A DNA stretch of 64,000 nucleotides from Flavobacterium nitrogenifigens (GCF_003254565.1 NZ_QJRI01000171.1:124001-188000), one strand, 5' to 3'; shown: positions 43,710 to 53,556, counted from the first letter of the stretch. A program made the numbers and translations. Notes: generated from the letters alone by a model not told the origin.

Positions 43710-44444
43710 TTAAAGATCCTTTAGCATAGCTCTCGCTCTTTCCAAATCTTCAGCCGTATCAATCCCGATTCCAACATGAGTGGTTTCAACCATTTTAATG
43801 CGTTTTCCAAACTCTAAATAACGCAATTGCTCTAACTTCTCAGAAGCTTCTAAAGATTTCATCGGAAGGTTGTAAAAGTCCAATAACGCCTGTTTTCTAA
43901 AAGCATAAATTCCGATATGCTGAAAATATCGTACTCCAACATTTTTCTCTCTAGGATACGGAATTACAGAGCGAGAAAAATACAATGCAAACTGCGACTG
44001 ATCAACCACCACTTTCACATTATTAGGATTATTGATTTCGTCTTCGTCTCTAATTTCACGCATTAACGAAGCCAAATCTATTTTTCTATCTGGGTCATTT
44101 TTAAAAACAGATAAAACCTGTGCTAAAGGTTCTGCTTCAGTAAAAGGCTCATCGCCTTGTACATTTACCACAATATCAACATCAAGATCAGCAATAGCTT
44201 CAGCAATTCGATCACTACCTGATTCATGTTCTTTGACACTCATAATGGCTTTTCCGCCATTCGAAACAATTTCATCAAAAATCAAATCAGAATCGGTTAC
44301 TACAAAAACATCATCAAACAATGCTGTCGAAACTGCTGCTTCATAGGTTCTCAGAATTACTGTTTTGCCACCTAAATCCTGCATTAATTTTGCTGGAAAA
44401 CGTGTTGATGCATATCTGGCTGGAATTACCGCTATTATTTTCAT
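43710..44444 (-). CDS. kdsB: 3-deoxy-manno-octulosonate cytidylyltransferase
   Basis: The 244-residue protein begins [23 protein letters not shown], the nucleotidyltransferase P-loop-like motif of KdsB, and has NVQGDEPF near residue 95 and the metal-binding Asp in [13 protein letters not shown] at the C terminus. It activates Kdo with CTP for lipopolysaccharide core synthesis in the cytoplasm. It is the last gene in a run of minus-strand genes and stands alone. Confidence 0.95.
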   Translation of the reverse strand: MKIIAVIPARYASTRFPAKLMQDLGGKTVILRTYEAAVSTALFDDVFVVTDSDLIFDEIVSNGGKAIMSVKEHESGSDRIAEAIADLDVDIVVNVQGDEPFTEAEPLAQVLSVFKNDPDRKIDLASLMREIRDEDEINNPNNVKVVVDQSQFALYFSRSVIPYPREKNVGVRYFQHIGIYAFRKQALLDFYNLPMKSLEASEKLEQLRYLEFGKRIKMVETTHVGIGIDTAEDLERARAMLKDL

Positions 44445-44599
44445 TCTTATATTTTACTGAGTTTAAAAAACTCAAAATTTAATAATTTAATTTTCACTGC
44501 TTTTAAGTGTTTGCAAATATGCAAAAATTACTTTTAAATTCTCTGTTTTCTATTTCTGTAAAAGATGAAAATCATGTTCAAGAATATTAAGACAAAAAA

Positions 44600-45409
44600 T
44601 TAAACCGAAACTGTAACACGAAGATAAGTTGCTGGAATTAATGTAGAATTGTCATTACTTTGGTTTTGGCTATTAACTAATCCTTCAAGTTTAGCATACA
44701 AATCCGAAGTTTTACCGTTTTGTTCGGCAGCTTCAAAAGCATTCATCGTTGGACCATAGTAAGTTTTTAATCGATTTAGCCACTCCGAAGGCGGGAATGT
44801 GGCTTTAAATGTAAAGGTATCTCTCTCAAAAGAAATACTTTCTTTAGGAACACCAGCATTTGTGAATCTTTCGATTACGTTATCCTCAATACCCCAGAGC
44901 ATTGGACTTACAAAACCTTCGGGAGGCGGAGGTGTAAATTCAGCGCTAATTTTCAAGATTTGCGCAATCAACGTTGGATCTCCTGGTATCCAATTACCCA
45001 TAATAATTTTACCTCCAGGTCGTGTGACACGAACCATTTCTTTAGCAACATCAAAAGGTTTTGGCGCAAACATTGCTCCAAAAATGCTCATTGTAACATC
45101 ATAAGATTGATTTTTCAATTCATTCAAATCGGTTGCGTCACCTTCTTGAAATACAACATTAACCAATCCTTCCTTTTTTGCTCGAAGATTACCCGCTTCA
45201 ACTAAATTTCTTGCTATATCAACACCTAAAACATTGGCTCCTAATTTTGCCGAAGGTATTGCCGTAGTACCATCGCCACAGCCTAGATCTAAAACGTTAC
45301 TGTTTTCTTTAATTCCAATTTTAGCAACCAATTCCGCACCACTCTCTCTCATAGATTCTGCAACGCGCGTAAAATCGCCTTTTTCCCATAATGCTTTGTT
45401 TGGATTCAT
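44600..45409 (-). CDS. Class I SAM-dependent methyltransferase
   Basis: The 269-residue protein has the AdoMet-binding motif I VLDLGCGDGTTAIPSA near residue 40, followed by LGVDIARNLVEAGN, and motif II-III regions FQEGDATDLN and MVRVTRPGGKIIMGNW. It is soluble. Its substrate is not evident; the length and C-terminal part resemble small-molecule methyltransferases of the UbiE type. It has no partner gene next to it. Confidence 0.85.
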   Translation of the reverse strand: MNPNKALWEKGDFTRVAESMRESGAELVAKIGIKENSNVLDLGCGDGTTAIPSAKLGANVLGVDIARNLVEAGNLRAKKEGLVNVVFQEGDATDLNELKNQSYDVTMSIFGAMFAPKPFDVAKEMVRVTRPGGKIIMGNWIPGDPTLIAQILKISAEFTPPPPEGFVSPMLWGIEDNVIERFTNAGVPKESISFERDTFTFKATFPPSEWLNRLKTYYGPTMNAFEAAEQNGKTSDLYAKLEGLVNSQNQSNDNSTLIPATYLRVTVSV

Positions 45410-45752
45410 CTTAATTTTATCAGTGATTATAGTGCTGATGCCGCACTTTTACCTAATTTGTAAACATCTTCTATCATTTTTTAAATTATCACCAGTTAAT
45501 CACAAAAAGGCATTAAAAAACTACTTAAAAAGAAGATATACAACAAATAATTAACTGACAAACAATTACTTACACAAAAATAAACAAATTAAATGGAAAA
45601 CGATTGGAAAACTTTGAGGCCTTCTTTGGCTATTTCAATCAAAAAACAGATATACTATTCACAAAGAGCTTTCTAAAATATATTTATAACATATTTCTCA
45701 AAGCATTGTATTTTAATATCTTATAAATATTTTTACTTTTATAAGAAAAACT
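45410..45752. other. 343-base AT-rich gap, nothing clear
   Basis: The stretch between the methyltransferase start and the propeller gene holds no convincing gene, repeat or hairpin. A 27-codon plus-strand frame from an ATG at 45593 has no sign of selection. No good TAnnTTTG box is visible before the 45753 gene; TACTTTTA near 45734 is a weak match. Confidence 0.5.
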
Positions 45753-47090
45753 ATGAAAAGAAACTTTACTTCTCTCCTGCTCTATTTCTTTTTAATTTTT
45801 ACTTCCAATGCTTTTTCTCAGAACAAATCGGATATTTTAAACCCGTTTTCTAATCGCATTTTTTCAGGAAAAGGATATCAGCCTTTACAAGATTTAAAAT
45901 GGAAATTTAAAACGGAGGGCAAAATCTTTTCTTCTCCAATCGTTCAAAACGGAACAGTTTATATCGGTAGCGAAGATGGTTATTTGTATGCTGTCAATGA
46001 AAAATCTGGCACTCTAAAATGGAAATTTAAAACTAATGGCGCAATTCACAGTTCTGCAAGCCTTTATAATAATATTGTTTATTTTGGAAGTTTTGATGGC
46101 CATTATTATGCTGTAAATGCCAAAACAGGAAAAGAAATATGGCGTTTTAAAACCAAAGGCGAGCACTGGTATAGCGAAGTTGGAATGTGGGGCATGAAAC
46201 CAAGTGACTTACTTATGGCCGATTTATGGGACTTTTATCTTTCAACACCCATTATTTATTTGGACAATAAATCGGCTTTGGCAATTTTTGGAAGCAGTGA
46301 TGGAAACCTATATGCTGTTGATGCTAAAACTGGAACTTTGAAATGGAATTTCGAGACAAAAGCGGCTATACACAGTACCCCGATTCTAGAAAAAAATACC
46401 GTTTATTTTGGCGGATGGGATGGTGTCTTTTATGCTTTGGACTGTAAAACGGGAAAAGAGAAATGGAAATTTTCTACAGAAGTTAAAACAGGTTTTACAG
46501 GAATTCAAGCTTCTGCCACTATTTATGACGGAATCGTCTATTTTGGCGCAAGAGATCCTTATTTGTTTGCACTAGATACCGAAACAGGAAAAGTAATCTG
46601 GAAATACAACGCCGAAAATTCTTGGATTTTGAGTACAGCTGTTATCAAAAACAATATACTTTATGTTGGAACATCTGATACTTACGCTTTGTTGGCATTG
46701 GATCCCAAAACAGGGAAAGAAAAATATAGATTTAAAGGAAACGGATATGTTTATTCTTCGCCAGCAATTGCAGGAAACACAATCTATTTCGGTGATTTTT
46801 CGGGGAATTTCTTTGACTTAAACTTGCTTTCTGATGGAAAAGAATCGACTACTATTTCAACAGAAAACAGAAACAAATATGCCGCCAGCACTCTCAACAA
46901 TAATCATCTAGATTTTGGATTTGCAGCCAAAAAAGCCGACTTGTCTATTTATGCTGAAAATCAAAAAGTCATGAATGAATTTTACAAATTAGGTTCCATT
47001 GTTTCATCTCCATTCATCAGCAATAATGTTATTTTTTACGGAAGTGCAGATGGCTATCTTTATGCTTATAATTTGAAAAAAGAAAAATAA
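45753..47090 (+). CDS. Secreted PQQ-type beta-propeller protein
   Basis: The 445-residue protein has a signal peptide (MKRNFTSLLLYFFLIFTSNAFSQ) and about seven blades with the YVTN/PQQ repeat pattern, seen as LKWKFKTEGKIFSSPIVQNGTVYIGSEDGYLYAVNEKSGT and later copies ending LYAVDAKTGTLKWNF. Such propellers act as scaffolds in the periplasm (BamB is one), or as pyrrolo-quinoline quinone dehydrogenases. No dehydrogenase residues or PQQ synthesis genes are seen, so a scaffold role is more likely. Confidence 0.88.
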   Translation: MKRNFTSLLLYFFLIFTSNAFSQNKSDILNPFSNRIFSGKGYQPLQDLKWKFKTEGKIFSSPIVQNGTVYIGSEDGYLYAVNEKSGTLKWKFKTNGAIHSSASLYNNIVYFGSFDGHYYAVNAKTGKEIWRFKTKGEHWYSEVGMWGMKPSDLLMADLWDFYLSTPIIYLDNKSALAIFGSSDGNLYAVDAKTGTLKWNFETKAAIHSTPILEKNTVYFGGWDGVFYALDCKTGKEKWKFSTEVKTGFTGIQASATIYDGIVYFGARDPYLFALDTETGKVIWKYNAENSWILSTAVIKNNILYVGTSDTYALLALDPKTGKEKYRFKGNGYVYSSPAIAGNTIYFGDFSGNFFDLNLLSDGKESTTISTENRNKYAASTLNNNHLDFGFAAKKADLSIYAENQKVMNEFYKLGSIVSSPFISNNVIFYGSADGYLYAYNLKKEK

Positions 47091-47092
47091 CC

Positions 47093-47182
47093 TTAGCGAA
47101 TCTCTGCGTAATTCTTGGTGAATCTCTGTGTAATAGTTATACCGCAAAGATTCGCAAAGGTTTCGCAGAGATACACAAAGTA
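47093..47182. repeat. Inverted repeat with GCAAAG/CTCTGCG motifs
   Basis: GCGAATCTCTGCGTAATTC near 47097 and GTGAATCTCTGTGTAAT are followed by an inverted copy, CGCAAAGATTCGCAAAGG... GCAGAGATACACAAAG, to 47182. It lies between convergent genes and could end both transcripts. Confidence 0.6.
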
Positions 47183-47184
47183 TA

Positions 47185-48015
47185 TTACATGAGTTTTACT
47201 GAGGTCATACTTAATGACCCTGCCAATAACTTATCATTAAACAAGCTTAAATCGTCTGTTTTATCTTTTAAACCTAAAGTATACAATAACGGAAGATAAT
47301 GTTCTGGCGTTGGAACCGCCAATTGAACGGCTTTATTTAGTTTTTCGAAATCAATTAAAGGTTGGAAATTTCCATCTAATAAATAATTATTTACCGTTTC
47401 GCGTGCTTCTATAGCCCAATCGTAACCGTAATTGTCTTTATCAAAATTTCTAAAATCGACCATTCTTAGATTGTGGACAATATTGCCGCTTCCGATGATT
47501 AAAACGCCTTTGTAACGTAGTGCCTGCAGTTTTTGAGCCAATTCAAAATGGTATTGTCCCGATTTTGTATAATCGATGCTCAATTGAATTACGGGAACAT
47601 CGGCATTTGGGTATAAATGTTTAATGACACTCCAAGCGCCGTGGTCTAATCCCCAATGTTCGTCTAATTCGACCATTACGGGATCTAAAAGCTTTTTGGT
47701 TTCAACTGCCAATTCTGGACTACCTTTTGCTGGATATTGCACATCAAAAAGTGCTTGCGGAAAACCTCCAAAATCATGAATGGTTCTTGGCATTTCCATA
47801 GAAGTCACTTTTGTTCCTTTTGTAAACCAATGTGCAGAAACGCATAAAATAGCGTTGGGTTGCGGCAGTGTTTTTGCCAGATTACGAAAACCAGTCACAA
47901 ACTGATTTTCTTCAATAGCATTCATTGGGCTGCCATGTCCCAAAAACAGAACTGGCATTTTATCTGTATTCGAAAACGTCGACGAAATCGAATGTAGTTC
48001 GTTTAGTGTTGTCAT
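47185..48015 (-). CDS. 4,5-DOPA-type extradiol dioxygenase (YgiD-like)
   Basis: The 276-residue protein belongs to the LigB-like extradiol group of 4,5-DOPA dioxygenases. Metal ligands are in FLGHGSPMNAI near residue 22 and ICVSAHWFTKGT near 55, and the catalytic His region is in HWGLDHGAWSVIKHLYP near 115 and GSGNIVHNLR near 173. It opens catechol rings using a divalent metal. The start at 48015 fits relatives; the in-frame ATG at 48051 would start inside a repeat arm. In bacteria the natural substrate is not well known. Confidence 0.85.
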   Translation of the reverse strand: MTTLNELHSISSTFSNTDKMPVLFLGHGSPMNAIEENQFVTGFRNLAKTLPQPNAILCVSAHWFTKGTKVTSMEMPRTIHDFGGFPQALFDVQYPAKGSPELAVETKKLLDPVMVELDEHWGLDHGAWSVIKHLYPNADVPVIQLSIDYTKSGQYHFELAQKLQALRYKGVLIIGSGNIVHNLRMVDFRNFDKDNYGYDWAIEARETVNNYLLDGNFQPLIDFEKLNKAVQLAVPTPEHYLPLLYTLGLKDKTDDLSLFNDKLLAGSLSMTSVKLM

Positions 48016-48046
48016 TTTTTTCGCATTTAAAACGGTAAAATTTTCC

Positions 48047-48118
48047 GCCACGAATTCACGAATTTTATTTTTTAAAATCTATACGCAAAGTATTTGGATT
48101 AATTCGTGAATTCGTGGC
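48047..48118. repeat. Inverted repeat with perfect 18-base arms
   Basis: GCCACGAATTCACGAATT (48047-48064) and AATTCGTGAATTCGTGGC (48101-48118) are exact mirrors. The element sits between a helicase gene and a dioxygenase gene, both on the minus strand. It is related to the element at 4381-4471. Confidence 0.8.
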
Positions 48119-48129
48119 TATCAAAAAAA

Positions 48130-49539
48130 CTATTCCTCAAAGCTCTCGTCTTTAAATCCTATCAAATATAGCTTATTTTTAGCACGTGTCATAGCGGTGT
48201 AAAGCCATCTAATATAATCAGTATCAATTCCGTTTGGCAGAAATGGCTGTTCTATAAAAACCGTATTCCATTGCCCACCTTGCGATTTGTGACACGTTAT
48301 AGCATAAGAAAACTTAACCTGCAATCCGTTGAAATATTCGTTTTCCTTTACCTTTTGGAATCTTTTATATTTAGTCGGTTCATCTTCATAATCTTTCATC
48401 ACTTCTTCGTACAAACGATTCGATTCTTCGTAGGTTAAAGAAGGTGATTCGCTTGTTAAAGTATCTAAAATTAAAACCGTTTCAAAAGGCTTTTGTTCTG
48501 GATAATCGACCATTCTAATTTTTACTTTCGCAAACTTAAATCCGTATAATTCTTTAATTCCGAAAAGCTCTAAAACTTCAATAATATCTCCGTTGGCAAT
48601 AAATCCAGCTTCGTCGGTTTCTTTTAGCCAGAAATAATTGTTCTTCACTACCATTAAGAAATCACCAACCGAAAGTTCGCTTTCTTTAAATAAAATTCGG
48701 CTTCTAATCTGTTCATTATATTGATTTGCCCTTTTATTAGAACGGACAATAAAGGCAGTGTCTTCAATGCTATAATTGCTGTATGCTGAATTTATCGCAT
48801 CTTGAATGTCATAACCATCCGTCAGGCGAACAATGTCTTTAAACTTCTTTACATTAAATCGAAACTCGGTAATGAAGCTTTCTTTGAGCAATTCGCGTAA
48901 TTCTGTCGCATTGTATAAAATTCCAGAATTTTCTTCCTGACGCATTACTTCGTCCAATTCGATATGATCAATTTCTTTGCTGTAATGAAAACCCAAAGTA
49001 TCAATATCTAAAGCGGGACTAACATCTAAATTGACTGGCGGAAGCTGAGCTGTATCTCCCAAAAGAATCATTTTACAGTTTTGTCCCGAATACACATAAT
49101 TAATCAAATCATCTAGAAGTGATCCGCTGTCTAAGGTACTGTCTGAAATCATCGAAGCCTCATCGACGATAAAAATGGTGTTTTTATGTTTGTTGACTTG
49201 TTTGGTAAAAGCTACTCCGCCTCCAGAAGATTTCTTCGGAAAATAGATCTTTTTATGAATCGTAAAAGCTGGATTATTCGAATAATTGGCAATTACTTTT
49301 GCCGCACGTCCGGTTGGCGCCAATAAAACGTACTTTTTGTTTATATCTCCTAGATTATTGACAATAGTAGAAATAACGGTTGTTTTTCCCGTACCGGCAT
49401 ATCCTTTCAAAACAAAAATGGTGTCGTTTTGAGGTTCGGTTAGGAAAATGGCAATTTTCTGAAAAAAAATATCCTGTTTATATGTTGGAGGAAAAGGAAA
49501 TCGCTTTTGTAAAATACCGTAAAATTGTGCAGAAGTCAT
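48130..49539 (-). CDS. RecD-like (superfamily 1B) DNA helicase
   Basis: The 469-residue protein has Walker A GYAGTGKTTV near residue 45, Walker B FIVDEASMIS near 130, and the C-terminal helicase motifs VKFSYAITCHKSQGGQWNTV (about 405) and YTAMTRAKNKLYLIGF (about 445). It lacks the long N-terminal region of RecD2 and has no nuclease domain. It is probably a 5'-3' helicase acting in DNA recombination or repair. The start at 49539 (MTSAQFYGI) is preferred, since the longer reading runs into a TTCCAAATTTAAA-type repeat upstream. Confidence 0.87.
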   Translation of the reverse strand: MTSAQFYGILQKRFPFPPTYKQDIFFQKIAIFLTEPQNDTIFVLKGYAGTGKTTVISTIVNNLGDINKKYVLLAPTGRAAKVIANYSNNPAFTIHKKIYFPKKSSGGGVAFTKQVNKHKNTIFIVDEASMISDSTLDSGSLLDDLINYVYSGQNCKMILLGDTAQLPPVNLDVSPALDIDTLGFHYSKEIDHIELDEVMRQEENSGILYNATELRELLKESFITEFRFNVKKFKDIVRLTDGYDIQDAINSAYSNYSIEDTAFIVRSNKRANQYNEQIRSRILFKESELSVGDFLMVVKNNYFWLKETDEAGFIANGDIIEVLELFGIKELYGFKFAKVKIRMVDYPEQKPFETVLILDTLTSESPSLTYEESNRLYEEVMKDYEDEPTKYKRFQKVKENEYFNGLQVKFSYAITCHKSQGGQWNTVFIEQPFLPNGIDTDYIRWLYTAMTRAKNKLYLIGFKDESFEE

Positions 49540-49771
49540 AAAATAATATTGAAATACAAAGGTCGTCTTTTTAAATTTTAAATTCCAATCTTTGAATTTT
49601 AAATTCCAAACTTTAAAATTCGTGAAATAATAGATCCCATTCAATAATTAAAAAAGAAAAAAGCATTAACTGATTAATTTTCAAATAAATACACTTTTTC
49701 TTAACCTTGTTTTAAACTTAGATTCAAATTGTTTTTTGAAATTGCAATTATAATTGTTCCTTTTTAATTTG

Positions 49772-49779
49772 TAAGTTTG
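49772..49779 (+). promoter_or_regulatory. -7 box TAAGTTTG for the DUF3822-rsmD operon
   Basis: TAAGTTTG fits the consensus and lies 54 bases before the ATG at 49834. Transcription starting near 49785 rules out a start at 49777. Confidence 0.55.
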
Positions 49780-49833
49780 TGGTCGCTTAAATTCTTTCTT
49801 GATTTAAAACAGGTAACGAATTGTAAATCAACT

Positions 49834-50655
49834 ATGTCATTACAAAATACTAACATTACTTCAAAAAATTACAGAAAACTTTCTATTCAGGTTTCCCTGA
49901 CTGGATTTTCATACTGCTGTTTTGATACTTTAAACAATGTCATTACTTCTTTCAAAGAAATAAAGTTTGACACCACTAGTAAAACAAGCCGAATTGAAGA
50001 TTTATTCAACAATGCTTTCAAGACTAATCCTGAATTAAAAGAAACTTATGACGAAGTAATGGTTATCCATAATAACAATTTTTCGACTTTTGTTCCTACT
50101 GCTTTATTTGATGAGAATTATTTAGGAAGTTATCTGCAATACACTACAAAAGTGTTTGAAACAGATCACTTTACATTTGATCAAATCCCTAATTATCAGA
50201 TGAATTCTGTTTATATTCCGTATGTAAACATCAACAATTTCTTGATCGATAATGTAGGTTCTTTTAATTCTAAACACGCCAATACGATTTTGGTCGAAAA
50301 AATTCTGGACAATTCAAGAAACAATGACGACAAGAAAATGATTGTAAATTTTAATCCTGGTAATTTTGAAATTATCGTGGTGCAGAATCAAAAACTTTTA
50401 TTGTTTAATTCGTTCGAATACAATACCCCAGAAGATTTTATCTACTATATTTTATTTACGGCAGAGCAAATGAGCATGAATCCCGAAAGTTTTAAGTTAG
50501 AATTGTTGGGAACAATTTCAGAAAACGATCCATTTTATGCTATAGCTTACAAATACGTGCGCCATATTTCTTTTATGGATGTTTCAAAAGTAAAAGAAAG
50601 AAACAGCTTTACAACCGCTCAAAATCAAAAACATTATATCTTATTTCAATCATGA
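49834..50655 (+). CDS. DUF3822 protein
   Basis: The 273-residue protein starts MSLQNTNITSKNYRKLSIQVSLTGFSYCCFD, and its predicted pattern of paired beta-strands and helices fits the ASKHA-like (actin/hexokinase) fold assigned to DUF3822. It is cytoplasmic. It is coupled to rsmD through an ATGA overlap. In many Bacteroidota this protein precedes rsmD, so a link to ribosome assembly or rRNA modification is plausible but unproven. Confidence 0.85.
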   Translation: MSLQNTNITSKNYRKLSIQVSLTGFSYCCFDTLNNVITSFKEIKFDTTSKTSRIEDLFNNAFKTNPELKETYDEVMVIHNNNFSTFVPTALFDENYLGSYLQYTTKVFETDHFTFDQIPNYQMNSVYIPYVNINNFLIDNVGSFNSKHANTILVEKILDNSRNNDDKKMIVNFNPGNFEIIVVQNQKLLLFNSFEYNTPEDFIYYILFTAEQMSMNPESFKLELLGTISENDPFYAIAYKYVRHISFMDVSKVKERNSFTTAQNQKHYILFQS

Positions 50656-51257
50656 GAATCATTTCAGGAAAATACAAAGGACGCAGAATTTTTCCGCCAA
50701 AAAATCTACCTGTAAGACCAACGACTGATATGAGTAAAGAAGCATTGTTTAATGTTTTGAATAATCATTTTAGTTTTGACAGTTTAAAGGTTTTAGATCT
50801 TTTTTCGGGAACTGGAAACATCAGCTATGAATTTGCTTCACGCGGAAGCGCACCGATTACTTCTGTAGATGGCGATTTCGGATGCGTTAAATTCATTAAA
50901 CAAGTTTCATCAGAATACGATTTTGATATTGCTGCAACTAAAAGTGATGTTTTTAAATTCTTAGAAAACTCTAAAACAACTTACGACATTATTTTTGCAG
51001 ATCCGCCTTATGGCTTAGACCAAGCAACTTTTGAAAAAATTGTGCTAACGGTTTTTGAAAGAGATTTATTGGAAGAAGACGGCATGATGATTATCGAACA
51101 TTCAAAGTATACAAAACTAGACCACATGATTAACTTTTCCTTCCAGAAAAGTTACGGCGGTTCGTTTTTTAGCTTCTTCGAACTAAATTCTACAGATGAT
51201 GACGAAGAATTACCGCACGATGTTTCAAAAAAAGAAACCGAAGAAGACGAAGGATAA
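50652..51257 (+). CDS. rsmD: 16S rRNA (guanine966-N2)-methyltransferase
   Basis: The 201-residue protein starts MRIISGKYKGRRIFPPKNL and has the conserved PTTDMSKEALFNVL segment, motif I VLDLFSGTGNISYEFASRG near residue 47 and the catalytic DPPYGL near 115. It methylates G966 of 16S rRNA during 30S assembly. Its C terminus is acidic (about 20 residues), which is longer than the core. Its ATG overlaps the DUF3822 stop as ATGA. Confidence 0.92.
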   Translation: MRIISGKYKGRRIFPPKNLPVRPTTDMSKEALFNVLNNHFSFDSLKVLDLFSGTGNISYEFASRGSAPITSVDGDFGCVKFIKQVSSEYDFDIAATKSDVFKFLENSKTTYDIIFADPPYGLDQATFEKIVLTVFERDLLEEDGMMIIEHSKYTKLDHMINFSFQKSYGGSFFSFFELNSTDDDEELPHDVSKKETEEDEG

Positions 51258-51280
51258 ATTTTTAAAATATTAAATATTGA

Positions 51281-51340
51281 AATTCCAAATTCCAATTTTT
51301 TCCTGAAACCTCGGGATTGGAATTTGGAATTTTTATTTTT
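51281..51340. terminator. Bidirectional terminator with 16-base arms
   Basis: AAATTCCAAATTCCAA (51281-51296) mirrors TTGGAATTTGGAATTT (51318-51333) with a 21-base loop and T-rich ends. It lies between the convergent rsmD and receptor genes. The arms belong to the dispersed TTCCAAATTCC family. Confidence 0.75.
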
Positions 51341-51354
51341 TGGAATTTTAAACC

Positions 51355-53469
51355 TTATCTGATTCTATTTTCACTCTCATTGACGCTTTTTTCTTTGTAT
51401 TCTGAATCTTTTATCTTTCCGAAAGAATAACGAACTGCAATAGAAATCTCATTTGCATCAACCCAATATTTAAACTTTGAATTTATATTATTAATGCTAA
51501 AAGCATCTGTATAAGTCGTGGCTTTAAAAATATCATTATAATTTAAGGTACAGCTCCAGTTTTTGCCAAATGTTTTTGCCAGCGATAAATCGACTATAAA
51601 ATTGGCTTTTCGTTCAAAAATTCCATCGTTTTGTTTTGTCATTCCCCAAAAAGAAAGAACAAAACTGAAATCTTTCGGCAGTTTAAAAGTGTTGTTGGAA
51701 TAATAATATAAATAAGGTTTTGATGGATGTAATAAAGCTGCGTCATCTTCAGTCTTACTTTTTGCAAAAACGAGAGAATTTGTTGCTGTCCAAAATTTAT
51801 AAGTAAACGGAAGCGTCAAATCTATTGTAAAACCAGTTTCGCGCTTAAAATTAATATCAGTAATCATCAGCACATTGGTTTCCTCATTAAAAACAAAAGT
51901 CGGATTAACAACATCTTTAGTTTGATAATAACCAAATTTTAAAGTTTTGTCCAAATATTGAATGGTACTCGAAATTTCGTCTACAAATGCTGGTCCTAAA
52001 TTTATACTGCTACCGTACAAAAAATACGGATTTATATAGGTAGCAATCTGACTTAACGAAGAATATTTAGGCCTCACAATACTTTTTGCATAATCTAGAA
52101 TAATACTCTTTGTACTGTCGATAGGAAAAGTAATATTGGCTTTCGGAAACAAATTGGTATAATTTTTATCGATAGAAGGCGAAATTTGCGTTCTAAACTT
52201 TGCATAAACATTTGTGTTCTCTGCTCTTAATCCGAATGAAAAATCGATTTTTTTGAGTTTTCCAGAAAATTGAATATAAGCCGCTAGGTTTTCTTCTTTA
52301 AAATCATAATCTGAAATTTCGTTAGAGTTTTTCTCAAAATCAAAAATGTCTGCGTTTGATACTGATTTTGCCTTTAGATACAATGCACCATATTCCAGAT
52401 CCATTTCATTCTTAAACTTTTTCTCCAAATCAACTCTTCCAGAAAAAACATCAACATTAAATTTCTGATCACGATTTTGCGACAATTCAAAATCGGTTTC
52501 ATTATAATTATTAGCCACTAAACTCTTTAAATGCTGATTAAAATTAGAGTACTGAAAACCAGCAAAAAGTTGCGTGTCAATCGATTTTATTTTTTTTGAA
52601 TAATTCACAAATGCATTTACAAAATCCTTTTTACTTGAATTATCACTCAATGTAAAAACATTATTTACCACATCCTGATTTTGATTAAAAGTAAAAGTGT
52701 TGATATCGAACGTATCACTCTGAAGCTTTCCATTTACATTAATGGAGAAATAATCCTCCTCTTTTATTTTGTAATACATTCCGCCTCCAAAAATGTATTG
52801 ATTGCGATGTGTATTTGCCATTACATCATAATTGGAAATAATGGAAGCTTTTGGAATTTCATATTCTAAAGTATGCTTCTCCCAAGGATTTAGTTTATTG
52901 TAATTAAAATTGGCTTTCCATTCTAATTTTCCTTTTTTAAAACTGGAATTAAAGCCCAAATAATTATTATAATGCTTTTTAAAAGATGCCACTTCTGAAA
53001 TTTCAGTTCTGAAACTGTCTTTTTTGCTCAATTTCCTAGTAATTAAAATCACAGCACGGCCTTCGGCTTCGTATTTTGAAGATGGGTTTTTAATAATTTC
53101 AATTGTTTTAATATCAGCGACACTCAAGGCATTCAAATCGGTTATCGTTCCTTTTTGCCCGTCAATGTAAATGAGCGGATTTCCTTTTCCGACAATCGAA
53201 ATACTTTCTCGATCAGTACTTACTTGAACCGATGGCAGCTTTGAAAGCAGATCTACCGGGTTTGGAATTGTGCTGTAAACCGAATTAGCAACGTCAACTT
53301 TTATGTTTCCGTTTGAGTTTGTAAATGTCTTTTTCTCCTGGCTGATGACAATTTCATCTAATTGATTTGAAGTCGAATCTTTTGGTGTTTCATTCTGAGC
53401 ATTCGCTATACATGAAAGACAAAAAAGCAGAAGTGTTATTAGAAGTTTTAATGGCAGATAAAGATTCAT
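51355..53469 (-). CDS. TonB-dependent receptor-like outer-membrane protein
   Basis: The 704-residue protein has a signal peptide (to about residue 24, NAQ) and a plug-like domain at about 60-150 (NPVDLLSKLPSVQVSTDRESISIVGKGNPLIYIDGQ; IKTIEIIKNPSSKYEAEGRAVILI). The remainder is a barrel of alternating aromatic strands. No carboxypeptidase-like N-terminal domain is present and no TonB box is evident. It matches the 'outer membrane beta-barrel' group related to TonB receptors. The cargo is unknown. It diverges from a two-component system, with direct repeats in the shared 140-base gap, so it is likely its target. Confidence 0.87.
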   Translation of the reverse strand: MNLYLPLKLLITLLLFCLSCIANAQNETPKDSTSNQLDEIVISQEKKTFTNSNGNIKVDVANSVYSTIPNPVDLLSKLPSVQVSTDRESISIVGKGNPLIYIDGQKGTITDLNALSVADIKTIEIIKNPSSKYEAEGRAVILITRKLSKKDSFRTEISEVASFKKHYNNYLGFNSSFKKGKLEWKANFNYNKLNPWEKHTLEYEIPKASIISNYDVMANTHRNQYIFGGGMYYKIKEEDYFSINVNGKLQSDTFDINTFTFNQNQDVVNNVFTLSDNSSKKDFVNAFVNYSKKIKSIDTQLFAGFQYSNFNQHLKSLVANNYNETDFELSQNRDQKFNVDVFSGRVDLEKKFKNEMDLEYGALYLKAKSVSNADIFDFEKNSNEISDYDFKEENLAAYIQFSGKLKKIDFSFGLRAENTNVYAKFRTQISPSIDKNYTNLFPKANITFPIDSTKSIILDYAKSIVRPKYSSLSQIATYINPYFLYGSSINLGPAFVDEISSTIQYLDKTLKFGYYQTKDVVNPTFVFNEETNVLMITDINFKRETGFTIDLTLPFTYKFWTATNSLVFAKSKTEDDAALLHPSKPYLYYYSNNTFKLPKDFSFVLSFWGMTKQNDGIFERKANFIVDLSLAKTFGKNWSCTLNYNDIFKATTYTDAFSINNINSKFKYWVDANEISIAVRYSFGKIKDSEYKEKSVNESENRIR

Positions 53470-53529
53470 TTTAAAATTTAAATTGATTAGTGTTGCTGCA
53501 AAAATGCTTTGAAAACCTAGTTCTGAAAG

Positions 53530-53556
53530 TTAATCGTAGGTTAATGCAGAGTTAAT
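53530..53556 (+). promoter_or_regulatory. Three 11-base direct repeats (candidate response-regulator site)
   Basis: TTAAT occurs at 53530-53534, 53541-53545 and 53552-53556, each 11 bases after the last, in the context GTTAATC, GTTAATG, GTTAATC. OmpR/PhoB-family regulators bind direct repeats with such one-turn spacing. They lie 24 bases before the -7 box of the kinase gene and between it and the divergent receptor gene. Confidence 0.6.

Noticed and set aside
45593..45676. 27-codon plus-strand frame before the propeller gene
   Set aside because: It is short, has no promoter box or ribosome-binding sequence and no recognisable product.
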